64,000 nt of DNA from Choricystis sp. odSpoLacu1. Lineage: Eukaryota > Chlorophyta > Trebouxiophyceae. Below the pieces are notes generated by a model, which saw only the letters and a list, made by a program, of their open reading frames with translations, was not told where the DNA came from and did no database searches. The DNA lies in assembly GCA_958009055.1 (NCBI GenBank), contig OY253651.1:186001-250000 (forward strand), given 5' to 3'. This document shows, one piece after another, positions 53,411 through 63,383 of the stretch. Position numbers and translations under genes: made by a program. The stretch's first letter is position 1. Each line of letters opens with the position of its first letter.

Positions 53411-54764
53411 CTACCCAAAACAAATCAACCCCGCCCCCCCCCCCACCAGCAGCAACGGCACCACCACAGCCGCCACCACCAGCCTCACCGCCAGGGCGGC
53501 CGCCAGCAGGGGCAGGGCGCCGTCCGCCACGCGCGCGCCGACCGCTCTTGCCAACCCCCGCACGCCGCGCGACCGCGCCGACCGGGGGCGCCGCCGCCCA
53601 AAGGGGGCGCACCGCAGGGCGGCCTCGATGCGGGCGCAGGCGGCCGCCCAGGAGGCGGGCGGTGGAGGCCGCTGCTCCCAGGCGGCCGCGAGGGTGGCCT
53701 CCAGTTCGCGCGCGTGCCCCGAGAACCCGTCCCTGGCCCCGGGGAACGGTTCCAGCCTGATTTCTTCACCGTACACCTCCCTCGCGGGCGGGGTGGCGGG
53801 ACGGCGCAGGGAGGAGGAGGGGCGGGACGCGTGCGCCGCGGCGAGCCTGCGCGGCACAGCCGCCGCGGCTGCGACTGCACCCACGCCCACGCCGCCGCCA
53901 TCGGGGTCCAGCAGGGCTTCGGACGCGGACCGGGGCAGCAGGCGTGGGGCCAGAGGGGCGGCGGGGCGCCGGGAGCCGTGCGCCGCGTTCGCACTGCCGC
54001 CACTGCGCGGCGGCGCGGCCACCAGCCGCACCCTCGCCACCCGCCCCCGCCCCGCCAGCGCCAGCAGGGTGGCGGCCAGGGCGCGGGGGCCGCCCGCGCA
54101 GTCAAAGTCGGTGGTGTTGAGCTCGACCTCGGTCCAAAAGGAGGGACGGGCCAGGACGCGCGCCCAGGAGCGCGAGAGCGTGGCGCACCGCACGCGGTCG
54201 CGCGTGCCGGCCGCCGTCCCAAACCCGGCGGCCAGCAGGATGAGTTCCAGGGCGTCGTCGGGCAGGTCGCCCAGCGTGGTGCGGCGCGAGGGTTTGGGGC
54301 GGGGGGGGGAGGCTGGAGTGGGTGGGAAGGCGGGTGAGCGGGCGCGAGGCATGGCGCTGGCCGCGCCTGTTTCTGCCACACCTGCCTGCTCTCCACTCTC
54401 TCTGTCACTCACCAGCCAGCAAACCAGACAACCGTTTCAGAGCGGCGTCGGTGGCGGGCGCGACCTGGGGGTGGGTGGGAAAGGAGAGAGGGGCAATGGC
54501 GCGTTAGATGCGCAATCGCATTCCCAACCCCCCCGCCGACACAAAACGGCCGCCTTGCGCCTGCCGCCACCCAGCAGCACACACAGCAATGTGTAACCTC
54601 CCCACACACGTACTCACCGACACCAGCAAATCGAACGAGCCGCGCGTGCCGCCGCGCGGCGAGGATGTCGACGCGCCGCCGCCGTGGCCGCACAGCACGG
54701 CCGCCGCTTCGGCCGCTGAGCGTGCAGCGGCTGAAGCGGTGGGAGGTGGAGCGGCGAGCACCAT
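53411..54764 (-). CDS. F-box protein with a C-terminal hydrophobic segment
   Basis: Exons 54764-54618, 54464-54413 and 54312-53411 join in phase and encode 366 residues. Exon 1 reads MVLAAPPPTASAAARSAAEA ... TRGSFDLLVS, exon 2 VAPATDAALKRLSGLLA. The F-box is in exon 3: TTLGDLPDDALELILLAAG, then RCATLSRSWARVLARPSFWT, then EVEL. The rest is Ala/Arg/Pro-rich with no repeat I recognise, and the last 30 residues are hydrophobic (VRLVVAAVVVPLLLVGGG), possibly a tail anchor. F-box proteins bind SKP1 and bring substrates to SCF ubiquitin ligases. A shorter start at 54352 is possible, but the two upstream exons splice in frame, so I include them. Confidence 0.72.
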
Positions 54765-54993
54765 TGGGACGGGTTTTGGGACGACCGCACACGCGTGGAG
54801 GCGGAGAAAAAGTGTCGATGAGAGTGGCGCGAAAAAGTGCGCGCGGACGCACGTCTGGCGAGACCCCACTCACACACACACGCCCTGGGCAGCCCCCACA
54901 CTCTCCCCTGTGCGAGAGCGTGGGCGTGTGTTGCCGTCAAACCCACCACAAGAAAAATGAAAGCAAGGGAAGAATGGAAAAAAGAGCACTCAC

Positions 54994-56656
54994 TTACAGC
55001 CCCGCGTTGTGGTGACCGATCGCCAACCCCGTGCACAGCAGCCCAAACACGAGGAACGGCTGGGCGCGCGCCTGGTAGGCGACATCATTCTTGATGGGGT
55101 CTTTGAGGAAGTAGTTGATTTGGGCGTAGATCTGTGTGGGAAGGGGAAAGGGAGTTTTTTTTTTGGGGGGGGGGGGTGTTTTTCTCTCTGTTTTTCTCTC
55201 TACCCGCACAAAAACCACCCTCCATCCCCACCCCCTCTCCCCACAACACTCACCTGCGGCAGGATCAGGCCCAGCAGCACCGCCCCGTACACGGGTTCAT
55301 CCAGGCCGAAGGCCAGGTAGGCGGCGACACACAGCTGGGGTGGATAGTTGGTGGGTGGGGGTGAGTATCTTTGTGTTGGCTGTGTAAGCCACTTTTCCTT
55401 CCTCCCCTCTCCCTGCCTTCAAACCCCATCCATCTCACCTGCGTCACATCAATCGTCCCCACCGTGATCCACTTGGCCACATCCACCCCAAACTCGACAG
55501 GCAGGGACCGCAGGCCGAGCGCGCGGTCCCCTTCAATCGACTTAAAGTCGTTGACGATCGCGATGCCGAGGCCTGCGATTGAGTACAGCATGGTTAAAAC
55601 GACCACGTCCGCCGTGATTGTGCCAAACAGGGCTTGACCCGCCAACCAGGGCAGCGTGATGTAGGAGGAGCCGAGGGCGTAGTTGCCGGCCCAGCCGGAT
55701 TGTTTCAGTTTGAGCGGGGGTGCCGAATAAATGTAGGAGATGAACGACCCAAAGGCAGCCAACCCCAGCAGAATCGGTTGGTCGTGCCCCGCCCACGCGT
55801 CCAGGGTGGCGGCCACGACGAGGCCACCGATCAAGAGAGTCCAGATCTGGGTGATGACTTCGGGCGCGGTGATGCGGCCGGAGGGAATGGGGCGGTACGG
55901 TTCATTGATGGCATCAATGTCCCTGTCGTACCAATCATTGATGGTTTGTGTGTACCCCGTCAACAACGGCCCCGACATGACCATGCAGAGGGCTGACTTG
56001 GCGACGTTGTCGGGGGTCCACTCGAACTGGCCCGAGGCCGCCGCGCCGCAGAGCACGCCCCAGATCAGGGGGACCCAGGTCACGGGTTTGGTCAGCTGCA
56101 GCCGAATCTTCCACAGGGGTTCGTCAGAGGTGTCGGCCGCGCCTTTCACGCCCAGCAGTTGGGCGACATCCTTCTTGAAGACGGCTTGGTCTTGTTTGGG
56201 CGTCGTTTTTTGGGCCGCGCGCGCGGGGCAGGGCGTGTGGCGGCGGGTGGGGGCCGGGCGGGCGGCTGCGGGAAGAAGAAGTGTGTGTGTGTGTCGTGTT
56301 GGTGAGTGTGGTTGTGCAGACGGCCGGCGTGGGCAAACGGGATAGGGTGAGGGGAGCGAAACCCCAAGCAAACGGCGACGGTCGGTGCTCCCCGTTTTTG
56401 CGTGCTGTCTCCCCCGCGCCAGCGGGCAACCTCTCTCTCCCTGCCACACACTCCCCCACCACACGTCGCAGCAGCCGCAATGCGGCAGTTTGTGAGGGGG
56501 TCGCCAAGCGGTCGGCGCGTGTGGGGCAGAGACTAGCAGGGCTGCGCGACCCTCCGTCTAAATTTGACGCTCCCCTCCAACCAACGCACCCAGCACGCCG
56601 CCGCGGCGGGGCAGGCGCACAGCGCCAGCAGGGGCTGGCGCGCGCAGGGCGTGCAT
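54994..56656 (-). CDS. CHLG: Chlorophyll synthase
   Basis: Exons 56656-56590, 56265-55439, 55334-55254 and 55131-54994 join in phase and encode 370 residues. The first exon (MHALRAPAPAGAVRLPRRGG) and the start of the second form the plastid transit peptide. The enzyme is a UbiA-type prenyltransferase with about nine membrane helices. The Asp-rich substrate site is NDWYDRDIDAINEPYRPIPS, and the second Asp-rich motif is NDFKSIEGDRALGLRSLPVE. Other markers are KPVTWVPLIWGVLCGAAASG, SYIYSAPPLKLKQSGWAGNY and FLVFGLLCTGLAIGHHNAGL at the end. It attaches phytyl or geranylgeranyl diphosphate to chlorophyllide in the thylakoid. It is divergent from the SLATT-like gene, with 103 bases between the starts. 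Confidence 0.93.
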
Positions 56657-56759
56657 AGTGTGTGCGCGGGGGAGAGTGGTTGGGGAACGGAGGAAGAGAG
56701 GGAGAGGAAAAAACGTCTGTGCGCCTCCAACCAAAACACGTTGCTTTTGCTGCGGCATC

Positions 56760-57648
56760 ATGCTTCGCGCCCTGCCGCCCTCGCGCGCGCCAGGGCGGCC
56801 CCTCTTCACCAGCCCTTCTCGTACCCCTCCCGCCTCCCTTGGCCGTCGTGCCACCGCCCCTCTCCCCCCCCACGGCTACTCGCGCGTCCCGTTCGAGTCG
56901 CTCGACCCGTTCGACCCCCCCCCCCCGCCGCAGGCGCAGGCGACGCCGCCACCCGGACGACGACGACGCCAATGGCGATGGCGTGGACTATGACGACTTT
57001 GAGGAGGGGGACGGCGACGAGATCGACGCGGCGTCGAGGGGGGACACGCCGCTCAGTCTCTGCGCTGACGCGCTCCCTGGCACCCAGGTCGCCCGCCTGC
57101 GCTCCCTGCAGGCGGAGGCGGAGGCGAGGCGAGACACGCACTTCACCATGTACCGCGCCCACTCGTGGAAGGCCAATCTGTTGAGTGCGATCGTGTTGGT
57201 GTGCACAACGGCGGGCGGCACCTCTGGCCTCATCTCCCTCACCGCCAACTCGGGGGTTGGTCCTCCCCTGGGCGGCGGCGCCACCGGCTTCTCTGGTATT
57301 CCGATGGGGGCTGGTGGGAGTGGTGGTGGTTCGAATGCTGCCGCGTTGTTGTCCCCGATCCTGGGATATGCTGCCACCCTCTTCTCCGGGTGGCAACAGT
57401 ACGCCAAAACCTCGACGACGGCGTCCAGGCATCTGACTGCTGCGAAACGGTACCAAGTCATTGCGAGGCATGTGCGGGACGCGCTGGCGTATGGCGCGGT
57501 GGGGAATTATGCGAGGGTGATTCAGGCTGTGGAACGGAAGAACGACCAATACGAGGACGAATCGCCAGTCGTCAACATATCGCCTGATGCACCGCTGCCT
57601 GGACCCGGGGCCGCCTTCTTGGCCGCGTTGTTCGAGTTGCCGGAGTGA
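56760..57648 (+). CDS. SLATT-like two-TM protein, frame break at a C12 run
   Basis: The ATG at 56760 opens MLRALPPSRAPGRPLFTSPS, a possible organelle signal. After the C12 run (56915-56926) the frame moves by one to HPDDDDANGDGVDYDDFEEG. The domain follows: RDTHFTMYRAHSWKANLLSA, then two membrane segments (AIVLVCTTAGGTSGLISLTA and LLSPILGYAATLFSGW), then the polar helix TTASRHLTAAKRYQVIARHV with RDALAYG. A long cytosolic helix, two TM segments and the H-x-x-A-x-x-Y pattern are the plan of SLATT domains, which in bacteria act as membrane effectors beside SMODS or SLOG nucleotide-signal proteins; fungal members also exist. No nucleotide-sensing domain is attached here. About 295 residues. SLATT identity is a structural inference. 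Confidence 0.6.
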
Positions 57649-57716
57649 GGAAGGAAAAAAAAAAACAGGACTGCACCTTTTTGATTTTTTGTTTAAAAAA
57701 ACACACACCGAAACCA

Positions 57717-58143
57717 TCACTTTTTGCCCGTCATGGACGCCACTTGCGCCTCCGCCTGCTGGCTCAACTCGGCGAAGCGTTGTCCGACGCGGGCAGAGTG
57801 TTTCATGAACTTTTCTGCGCACTTGGCCACGCACCGCTCTTCAGTGGGTTCCAGATCCTTGCGCCGAAACGAGTCGACGCAGTCGCAGAAACAGCGTTCC
57901 ACGAGGGCGTTGTACATGCGCAGACTGTGTGTGGGTGTGTGGGTGGTGGGGGTGGGCGGACGTTTTTGCTCCCCACCGGCGGCCGGCGTGTGTTCGTTTC
58001 GTCCCCAATTCCGCCTGCTCACCCTCCCCCTTTCATCTTCCCACTCTCTCATCTCACCTGTCCCGAACCTGCATCGCGTCTATGCGCGCCATCAGCTCCG
58101 CCTGCTGGGCGGCGGGCAGGTCGGGCGGCGCGCCGGTGTTCAT
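57717..58143 (-). CDS. TIM9: Tim9, small chaperone of the mitochondrial intermembrane space
   Basis: Exons 58143-58058 and 57924-57717 join in phase 2 (MNTGAPPDLPAAQQAELMAR ... MQVRD, then SLRMYNALVERCFCDCVDSF) and encode 97 residues. The twin C-x3-C motif is present: CFCDC near residue 39-43 and CVAKC near 62-66, followed by AEKFMKHSARVGQRFAELSQ. Plant Tim9 has the same MYNxLVERCFxDCVDSFRRK and CAEKFLKHSxRVGxRFAELN, so the assignment is secure. Tim9 joins Tim10 in a hexamer that guards carrier proteins on the way to TIM22. An extra Cys in the first motif (C-F-C-D-C) is unusual. Confidence 0.93.
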
Positions 58144-58398
58144 TGTTGGGAAAGGGTTGAAAGGCGCACGGCTGCCGGCGGCTAGTTCTGTGTGTGCGTG
58201 CGTGTGTGTGGACTGGTGTGTCACACACAGGCACTCGCTTGTTGACGGGGGAGGGCCACAGCAATTGGGGAGAGACAACCTTTTTCGTGTGTTGTTTTCC
58301 CGACGCGAGTCCTCACTCGGCCACACACTCTTCTCGCGGCGTTCTTCCCTCCGCCCCCCCTTCTCTCCCCTTCCCTCCCCCTCCCTTCCACCTCCGCA

Positions 58399-60890
58399 AT
58401 GCTGCGCCTGCCCGCTCGCACGCGCGCCACCGCGTCCCCCCGCCTGGCGGCGGCGCCCGCCCGCCGCGTGGCGGTCGCGGCCGCGGCGGACAAGGTGAGT
58501 GGTGGACGCGCGTGAATCGGTGGCGTGTGCGGCCAACCCTGCCCTGCCGTCCACACGCGAGCGGCTCGCAGACCATGCACGCTGCGCTTGGTGTTCGTGC
58601 AAGGGCGTGGGGCGGGGGCGCGCGCGGTGTGCCAGCGCACGCAAATTGGCTCCGTCGTTTCTTCGTCGGTGCGCCACCGACGCGAAGCAACGCCCCGCCC
58701 TCCTCGCCACCGCTCGCTTCACGCCTCGCATCCGAAGTCACCGTCACGCCACCGTGCCCACTTGTGTGGGAGCGGGGGCTGGCGGGGAGCGGGGCCGGGA
58801 CGGCGCGCGGCAGGGCGTGTTTCTCTACGCGCCGCGCCGTGAGCGCGCCACGCGCCCGCCTTGCCTTTCCCTCCTTCCTCTCACCTCCCCTTCCCACCCA
58901 CCCACAGTCCGCCCTGTCCGCCGCCGCCCTGGCCGCCGCCCTGGCCCTGGCCCCCGCCCTCCCCGCCCTGGCCCTGGACGCCCCCCAGCCCGCCCCCCTG
59001 GAGGCGCCCGCCCCCGCGCGCGCTGGCGCCCCCGCCTTTGCCACGCCGCCCGCCCCCCCCGTCCGCGCCGGCGACGCGTCCGGCCTCCCCGAAGGCTCCC
59101 AGTGGCGCTACTCCGAGTTTATCAACGCCGTCACCTCCGGCAAAGTCGAGCGCGTCCGCTTCGCCAAGGACGGGACGCAGCTTCAACTCACTGCTGTCGA
59201 CGGGCGCCGCGCCCTCGTCGTCCTCCCCTCCGACCCCGACCTCGTCGACACCCTCGCCCGCGCCGGCGTCGACATCTCCGTCTCCGAGGGCGACGCCCAA
59301 GGCAACGCCGCCGCCCTGCTGGGCAACCTCCTCTTCCCCCTCGTCGCGTTTGCCGGCCTCTTCTTCCTCTTCCGTCGCGGCGGCGCGGGCGGCGCCGGCC
59401 CCATGGGCGGCCCCATGGGCGGCCCTATGGACTTCGCCCGCAACAAGTCCAAGTTCCAGGAGGTGCCCGAGACGGGCGTCAAGTTTGACGACGTGGCGGG
59501 CGTCGACGGCGCCAAACTGGAGCTGCGCGAAGTCGTCGACTTTTTGAAAAACCCGGAAAAGTACACCGCCCTCGGCGCCAAGATTCCCAAGGGCTGCCTG
59601 CTGGTGGGGCCGCCGGGCACCGGCAAGACGCTGCTGGCCAAAGCGATTGCGGGTGAGGCGGGCGTGCCCTTCTTCTCATGCGCTGCGTCCGAGTTTGTTG
59701 AACTTTTTGTCGGTGTCGGCGCCTCCCGCGTGCGCGACCTGTTTGAGAAAGCCAAGGCCAAGGCGCCCTGCATCGTGTTCATCGACGAGATTGACGCCGT
59801 CGGCCGCCAGCGTGGCGCCGGCATGGGTGGCGGCAACGACGAGCGCGAGCAGACGATCAACCAGCTGCTGACCGAGATGGACGGCTTTGAGGGCAACACC
59901 GGCGTCATCGTGCTGGCCGCCACCAACCGGCCCGACGTGCTGGACTCCGCCCTGCTGCGCCCCGGGCGCTTCGATCGCCAAGTGACGGTCGACCGCCCCG
60001 ACGTCGCGGGGCGCGTCCAGATCCTGAAAGTCCACTCCCGCGGCAAACAGATCGGCAAGGACGTCGACTTTGACAAGATCGCGCGCCGCACGCCCGGGTT
60101 CACGGGGGCGGACCTGCAGAACCTGATGAACGAGGCGGCCATCCTCGCCGCGCGGCGCAACCTGAAAGAGATTTCCAAAGAGGAGATTGGGGACGCTCTC
60201 GAACGCATCGTCGCCGGCCCCGAGAAAAAGGGCGCCGTCATGTCGGACGCCAAGCGCCGCCTGGTGGCCTACCACGAGGCCGGCCACGCGCTGGTGGGCG
60301 CGTTAATGCCTGGGTACGACCCCGTGACGAAGATCTCGATTGTTCCCCGCGGCGCCGCGGGCGGCCTCACCTTCTTCGCCCCCTCCGAGGAACGCCTGGA
60401 GTCGGGCCTGTACTCGCGCTCCTACCTGGAGAACCAGATGGCGGTGGCGCTGGGTGGGCGCGTCGCTGAGGAACTCATTTTCGGTGAGGACGATGTCACC
60501 ACTGGCGCGTCGGGCGACTTTCAGCAAGTCTCCCGCACCGCCCGCCTCATGGTGACGTCCATGGGCATGTCCAAGAAGCTGGGCCAGGTCGCGTGGTCGG
60601 GGGGCGGCGGCCCCTCTTTCCTGGGCCAGTCGATGGGGCAGCCCGCCGAGTGCTCGGGCGAGACGCAGGACGAAATCGATTCCGAAGTCAAGGCCCTCGT
60701 CACCCGCGCCTACCGCCGCGCCAAGGACCTCGTCTCCTCCAACATCGACATCCTGCACGCGACGGCGGCGCGGCTGCTGGAGTCTGAGCAGATCGATGGC
60801 GACGAGTTTGCGCGCATCGTGGCGGAATCGCGCGCGGAGCAGTACCTCAAGGAGGATGCGCCCGGGGTGACGGTGCCGTACACGGCTTGA
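58399..60890 (+). CDS. FTSH: Thylakoid FtsH protease (FtsH1/FtsH5-like)
   Basis: Exons 58399-58494 and 58908-60890 join in phase 0 and encode 692 residues. Exon 1 is a transit peptide ([20 protein letters not shown]); the Ala/Leu stretch at the start of exon 2 looks like a thylakoid-lumen signal. One TM segment follows ([20 protein letters not shown]). The AAA module is complete: Walker A GPPGTGKT, Walker [16 protein letters not shown], second region of homology [18 protein letters not shown]. The zinc protease site is [13 protein letters not shown]. The start of the core ([20 protein letters not shown]) and [20 protein letters not shown] match plant type-A subunits. FtsH heterohexamers degrade damaged D1 in photosystem II repair. 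Intron 1 is 413 bases, the longest certain intron in the window. Confidence 0.94.
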
Positions 60891-61202
60891 GGGAGGGATG
60901 TGTGTGTGTGTGTGTGTGTGTGGAGTGTTTTTTGGTGGAATGGTGTTTCTTTTTTTTCCAAAACAGAATTTTCGAGTGCTGTGGTGCGAGTGAGAGAGTG
61001 GGGGCCGGCGCACACCGCCCGGGCTGTGCCGTTGTTGTGTTAACCGAAACAAAAAAATACATTCTTTTTGCACGCACACATGGGTGGTGGTCCTCGCCCC
61101 TCGCCTCCTCGAGCGCGTGTGTGGGGCGGTGGGGGTGAAGACAAAGGTCTTTGTTTCTCGTCGACGCACACACCACCCCCCTCTCCAAAAAAACACATCA
61201 CG
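60891..61202. other. Intergenic region, 312 bases, FtsH 3' side
   Basis: It contains (GT)n at 60898-60921 and T runs at 60928-60933 and 60950-60957 just after the FtsH stop, the pattern seen after many genes here. GT-rich and A-rich sequence continues to the tRNA 3' end. No gene was seen. Confidence 0.45.
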
Positions 61203-61380
61203 TGCGCGAAGTGAGGTTCGAACTCACGAGGCAAGTTACTGCCAGCGGTTGGCATTGTGTGTGCGGGAGAAAAGAGGAGCAGGAGCGGGAGGGAGGTTGA
61301 TACCACCCCCCTGTCCTGCTTCCGTCTTCTCACTTCACTGACACTTAAGACCGCCCCCTTGACCACTCGGGCATTCGCGC
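61203..61380 (-). tRNA. trnL-UAA: tRNA-Leu (anticodon TAA) with a 93-bp intron
   Basis: The 5' half is 61380-61344 and the 3' half 61250-61203, 85 bases in all. The acceptor stem GCGCGAA/TTCGCGC is perfect and the discriminator is A. The D arm is CCC...GGG with GAGTGGTCAAG. The anticodon stem GCGGT/ACCGC encloses the loop CT-TAA-G-A, the long variable arm is GGCA/TGCC, and the T arm GTGAG-TTCGAAC-CTCAC is standard. The intron (61251-61343) begins one base 3' of the anticodon, the canonical nuclear position. Both A-box-like and B-box (GTTCGAACC) elements lie in the exons, as for RNA polymerase III genes. CCA is not encoded. The type II arm marks it as Leu rather than Ser by discriminator and anticodon. 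Confidence 0.92.
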
Positions 61381-61547
61381 GGTTTGATCCGGGCGACACC
61401 CCGCCTTTGAGCGGGGGTGCAACGGATCGAAACGGTGACAAAAAACGATTTTCTGCGTTTTATAGAGGGCTTGTTTTGCTTTGCGGCCTCACCCCTCTCC
61501 TCCCGCGATCCAAAAAACGAACATCATCTCGCCTTTCTTACACACCC

Positions 61548-63259
61548 TCACCGCCCTGGAAGCCCCCCCCACGCCCCCGCCTTGGGCGGCGCCGCCGCCG
61601 GCGCGCCCACCCCCGGCGCGCCCACCCCCGGCAACCCGCCCCAACTGCCCGCCTTCTTGCCCGCCGCCGCCGCATCCGCAGCAGCCTCCTTCTTGGCCGC
61701 CTCCTCCGCCGCCGCGGCGCGCGGGTTGGTGACCCGCCTCCAGGCGAGGGCCACCTTGGCCCCTGTGTCGATGATGTCGAGCACGTCTTTCCGCAGGCGG
61801 TGGTTGAGGCACATGCCCGCGACGCGCCCCACATCAGCAGCTTCGACTTCTTTCCTGCCATCCAGCGCCACGTACGCCCGCACCGCGCGGTTTAGCACGA
61901 TGTCGCCCCGGATGCCGTCGATGTCGAGGAGGGAGCACATCTCCGAGATGCGCAGGCGCACGTCGGGCGGCGTCACGACGCTCGGCAGCGCGTCGCGCGC
62001 GGCGGCCAGCTTGGCCTTCAGTTCAGCCGTGTCGGCGTCGCAGCTGGCGACAAAGCCGTTGGGATCCTTTTCATATGCCAACCGGTCCAGCACCATGCGC
62101 GTGCGGGATTGAACGTTGGGCATCGTGCGCACATCGACCGACAGGCCAAACCGATCCAGCAGCTGGGGGCGCAGCTCCCCTTCCGCCGCGTTGCCAGACC
62201 CAATCATGATGAATTTGGCGGGGTGTTGGATGGAGATGCCTTCGCGTTCCACCGTGTTGACTCCTGAGGCGGCGGCGTCCAGGACGACGTCGACGAGGCC
62301 ATCGTCCAGGAGGTTGACTTCATCGACGTACAAGAATCCCCGATTCGCGCGCGCCAACAGCCCCGGTTCGTACGCTTTGATGCCTTCCTGCAGCGCTTTC
62401 TCGATGTCGATGGTGCCGCAGATGCGGTCCTCGGTGGCGCCGAGGGGGAGCTCGACGAGGGGCGTCTTGGCGGTGGTGGCGGGGAGGGGCTCACCAGCAC
62501 GCAGGCGCGCGAGGGCCCAGGGGCCCATGCGCTTGGCGTCGGTGGGGTGGGAGTTGAAGGGGTCGCCTTCGACGACATCGATCTCGGGCAGGAGTTCGGC
62601 GACGGCGCGGACCTAGGGGCGGGTGGGTGGGGAGAAGTGGGAGAGGTTTTTGGGTGAGGATAGCGACGCGCGTTTTTTTTTTTTTTGGCGCGCGGCGTCG
62701 GCTTGCGCGAAAGCCGCAAAACCACGCCACAGCGGCGCGTGTCCAGGCCCGCATTCTGGACTTTGACCGCCTCACAGCACGCGCCAGGTTGCCCAGCGTT
62801 GGAAGTGGGCAGGAATGCGGGCAGCCAAGGCGGTGCGTGGAGGCCAGCGCCCCCCGCCGCGTCGTGCCGACCCTCGGAGCCGTTTTTCCCCCGGCCACGC
62901 CGCAGCGCCGTCCCTCCCTCCCTCCTTCCCTCCCTGCACACACTCACCGCCACACTTTTGCCGGTGCCCCGGTCCCCCATGATCAGCACGCCCCCAATGC
63001 CAGAGTCCACGACGTTGAGCAGCAGGGCCAACTTCATGTCGTCCTGGTCGGCCAGCCGCACAAACGGCATGGGGGGCGTGCGCACGTCAAGGGACGGGTC
63101 TGTTGCGGACGCCACTGTGGAGGGGCGTGGAGCGCGGGAGGTGACGGACCACAGCAGAGCGCGTGGTGCGCGGCGCGGCAGTGCGGCGCCGACGGCGGGC
63201 AGCGACCGCGCGGCGGCCCGCGCGGCGGGGGGAGTGCTGGTGACCAGAGACACACGCAT
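61548..63259 (-). CDS. CHLI: Magnesium chelatase subunit ChlI
   Basis: Exons 63259-62948 and 62612-61548 join in phase 0 and encode 458 residues. Residues 1-55 are a plastid transit peptide (MRVSLVTSTPPAARAAARSL). The AAA+ core is MPFVRLADQDDMKLALLLNV, Walker A MGDRGTGKSVA, then VRAVAELLPEIDVVEGDPFN, TEDRICGTIDIEKALQEGIK, Walker B GFLYVDEVNLLDD, and the arginine-finger region IMIGSGNAAEGELRPQLLDR. The ending WGGLPGVGAPGVGAP ... AWGGLPGR is a Gly/Pro extension of about 45 residues beyond most ChlI proteins. ChlI hydrolyses ATP with ChlD to drive Mg insertion into protoporphyrin IX by ChlH, the first committed step to chlorophyll. The intron is 335 bases. Confidence 0.94.
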
Positions 63260-63383
63260 TTGTGCGTGCGAATGCGTGTATGTGGAGAGAGGGAGAGGCG
63301 TGTGCGTTTCCCACAAGCACACGAAACCGGAGGTGTGAACAAGGGTCGGCTCGTTTTTTTGTTTCAACTCTTCTCTCTTGCGC

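Noticed and set aside
58194..58907. Continuous ORF upstream of the FtsH core without an intron
   Set aside because: A consensus donor (GTGAGTGG) and acceptor (CCCACAG) give a short transit-peptide exon from 58399; the intervening frame is Arg/Pro-rich noise.
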